This document shows positions 62,722 to 64,000 of a stretch of DNA of 64,000 bases, piece after piece. The notes under the pieces are model-generated. The model was not told the origin of the DNA. It saw only the letters and a program-made list of their open reading frames with translations, and did not search any database. The stretch is from Clostridiales bacterium. Its GTDB lineage: Bacteria; Bacillota; Clostridia; Peptostreptococcales; Acidaminobacteraceae. Each line of letters begins with the position of its first letter. The stretch's first letter is position 1. A program made the translations under genes and the position numbers. The stretch is taken from the NCBI GenBank assembly GCA_016933835.1, contig JAFGAC010000002.1, positions 140,041 to 204,040 of the forward strand. The letters are read 5' to 3'.

Positions 62722-64000
62722 TTAGAGGATTTCAATAGTTTCATAAAGTTTGGCAATGTGGACATCATGACCTATTATTTCCAATTCATTTTTAAGATTT
62801 TCCAAACTATTTCTTTCCCCATGAATAAGGATAGTTTTAATAGGTGGTGAAGGCAATAGTGAAATCCATTCTTTTAAATCATCAAGATCACCGTGACCTG
62901 AAAATCCTTCAACAGTCACAATTTCAGCATGATTTGCAACAGTCTCTTTACCAATATATACAGGATTTTCAGCATTTTGTATTTTTCTGCCTAGACTTTC
63001 TTCACCTTGATAACCTACAAAAATAATTTTAGTTTTATCATTCGGCAGATAAGCTGTGAGATGATTCAATATTCTGCCTGCATCGCACATACCTGCTGCA
63101 GAAATAATTATTTTAGGACTTTGATTAAAATTTAGGCCAATAGATTCTTTCATGCTTTTTACGATGTGGACATTATCATAAGCGATATTTTCTTTTATAA
63201 TGTCATCCCGCAAGTAGGAAAGATTTTTGAGGTAAATCCCAGTTGCGTTTATTGCTAAGGGACTGTCCAGATATATGGGAATATCTTCAAATTCTTTAAC
63301 TCTGTTGTTATTGATGGCATATGTTTTAAGTGCATATAGCATTTCCTGTGTACGTCCAACTGAAAAAGCCGGTATAATAATTGTTCCACCTGAATTGATT
63401 GTATTCATGACTTCGCTGTATAGATTCTTCAATCGCAAATCGATATGCTCATGATGCCGATTGCCATATGTACTTTCCATAAAAAGATAATCAGCCTTTT
63501 GAAGTAAAACAGGAGGATCTTGTAAAAGAGAAAATTTGTGACCTAAATCGCCAGAGAACACGTAAACTTTTTCTTTATAATTAATTGAAACATAAGCAGA
63601 ACCTAACAAATGACCCGCATTATGAAAAGTAAATTTCAAGTCTTTCTCCATAAAAGGTTTTTCATAAACCAAAGGATAAAAATATTGTATTGTATCAAAC
63701 ACATCATCTTCTGTGTAAAGAAGGTCTGATGTGTCCAATCCAAGGTCTTTGTTTTTTTCTAAATCTTGAAGTTGTATTTTTGCACTGTCAAGTAAGAGTA
63801 TTTCAACTAGTTCTCGCGTAGGAGGCGTCATAAAAATTTTACCTTTGAACCCTTCCTTGACGAGCATGGGTAATCGACCGCTGTGGTCAATGTGAGTATG
63901 GGTTAAAATGACAAAATCCAATTCTGCGGGATTAAAAGTAAATTTTTCATGATTGTGCTTTGTTTCTATAACACTTCCTTGAAACATGCCACAATCTATT
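62722..64000 (-). CDS. Beta-CASP metallo-beta-lactamase RNase-like protein, partial
   Basis: A metallo-beta-lactamase protein of the beta-CASP group, cut by the right edge of the window; the frame is open to 64000 and reads IDCG before MFQGS, so its start is outside. Seen motifs: HTHIDHSGRLP (motif 2), SGDLGHK and ESTYGNRHH, the beta-CASP insert, SAAGMCDAGRILNHL and VEGFSGHGDLDDL. These proteins are RNA-processing or RNA-decay nucleases (YSH1-like, CPSF-type). Confidence 0.85.
   Translation of the reverse strand, partial: IDCGMFQGSVIETKHNHEKFTFNPAELDFVILTHTHIDHSGRLPMLVKEGFKGKIFMTPPTRELVEILLLDSAKIQLQDLEKNKDLGLDTSDLLYTEDDVFDTIQYFYPLVYEKPFMEKDLKFTFHNAGHLLGSAYVSINYKEKVYVFSGDLGHKFSLLQDPPVLLQKADYLFMESTYGNRHHEHIDLRLKNLYSEVMNTINSGGTIIIPAFSVGRTQEMLYALKTYAINNNRVKEFEDIPIYLDSPLAINATGIYLKNLSYLRDDIIKENIAYDNVHIVKSMKESIGLNFNQSPKIIISAAGMCDAGRILNHLTAYLPNDKTKIIFVGYQGEESLGRKIQNAENPVYIGKETVANHAEIVTVEGFSGHGDLDDLKEWISLLPSPPIKTILIHGERNSLENLKNELEIIGHDVHIAKLYETIEIL

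Overview
The window is AT-rich, densely coded DNA from a strictly anaerobic, low-GC Gram-positive bacterium, most likely a member of the Clostridia. Evidence for this includes pyruvate:ferredoxin oxidoreductase, a FprA/rubredoxin/rubrerythrin/desulfoferrodoxin oxygen-defence set, a T-box leader before tyrS, strong AGGAGG ribosome sites, frequent TTG/GTG starts and a PepV dipeptidase. The genus cannot be fixed from the sequence. No rRNA, tRNA, CRISPR array, insertion sequence or phage gene is visible. A partial nuclease gene related to the Card1/Can2 (DUF1887) family runs off the left edge, and a beta-CASP metallohydrolase runs off the right edge.

Layout. 0.4-5.2 kb: oxygen and peroxide defence. 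fprA is divergent from an operon of three tandem rubredoxins, perR, desulfoferrodoxin, ferritin and rubrerythrin, read from a consensus promoter with a 7-1-7 PerR-type box at its start point; a ZIP metal transporter follows. 5.2-7.3 kb: RNase H and glutamine synthetase. 7.3-7.7 kb: two tandem copies of a probable small RNA on the minus strand. 7.8-11.9 kb: an Mrp / NifX-like / ferredoxin-ATPase cluster with a Fur-family and a DUF134 regulator. 12-16.3 kb: sulfur handling, with two half-size YeeE/YedE transporters, three TusA proteins, a thioredoxin reductase with a degenerate thioredoxin tail and a LysR regulator. 16.3-20.6 kb: a glycosyltransferase, an ATP-grasp enzyme and an SsuABC-like ABC importer. 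20.6-26.8 kb: a membrane glycosyltransferase, two rhodanese lipoproteins (one with four domains), a cluster of DnaA-box-like sites and a FecR-domain surface protein.

26.9-29.9 kb: a cobalamin riboswitch controlling a BtuFCD importer. 30.3-32.9 kb: copper export (copA, copZ). 32.9-38.8 kb: a diguanylate cyclase, a fluoride channel, NfeD and SPFH membrane proteins, a DUF2089/SHOCT pair, a nucleotidyltransferase-fold protein and an ECF sigma factor with two small membrane proteins. 39.1-46.1 kb: T-box-controlled tyrS, MOSC, a NatAB-type exporter, a NYN/LOTUS protein, a VOC protein, a lytic transglycosylase and galU. 46.1-49.3 kb: pepV, ogt and an HD/HD-GYP protein. 49.3-53.2 kb: an unusual Rnf/Nqr-type redox pump with only five subunits. 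53.3-64 kb: an unknown membrane-anchored protein, a methyltransferase, PFOR, an atypical thioredoxin, a HAD protein, bioY under a probable BirA operator, a MATE exporter with its MarR regulator, and the partial metallohydrolase.

How the parts work together. PFOR would supply reduced ferredoxin, and the Nqr/Rnf-type complex would couple NADH oxidation to ion transport, though the gene set lacks both NqrA and RnfB/RnfC. FprA, the rubredoxins, rubrerythrin and desulfoferrodoxin would remove traces of oxygen, peroxide and superoxide. TusA, YeeE and the exported rhodaneses point to an organism that takes up or processes sulfane sulfur. The observations most worth following are the five-gene redox pump, the tandem small RNAs, the four-domain exported rhodanese, the DnaA-box cluster far from any dnaA gene, and the Card1-like fragment.
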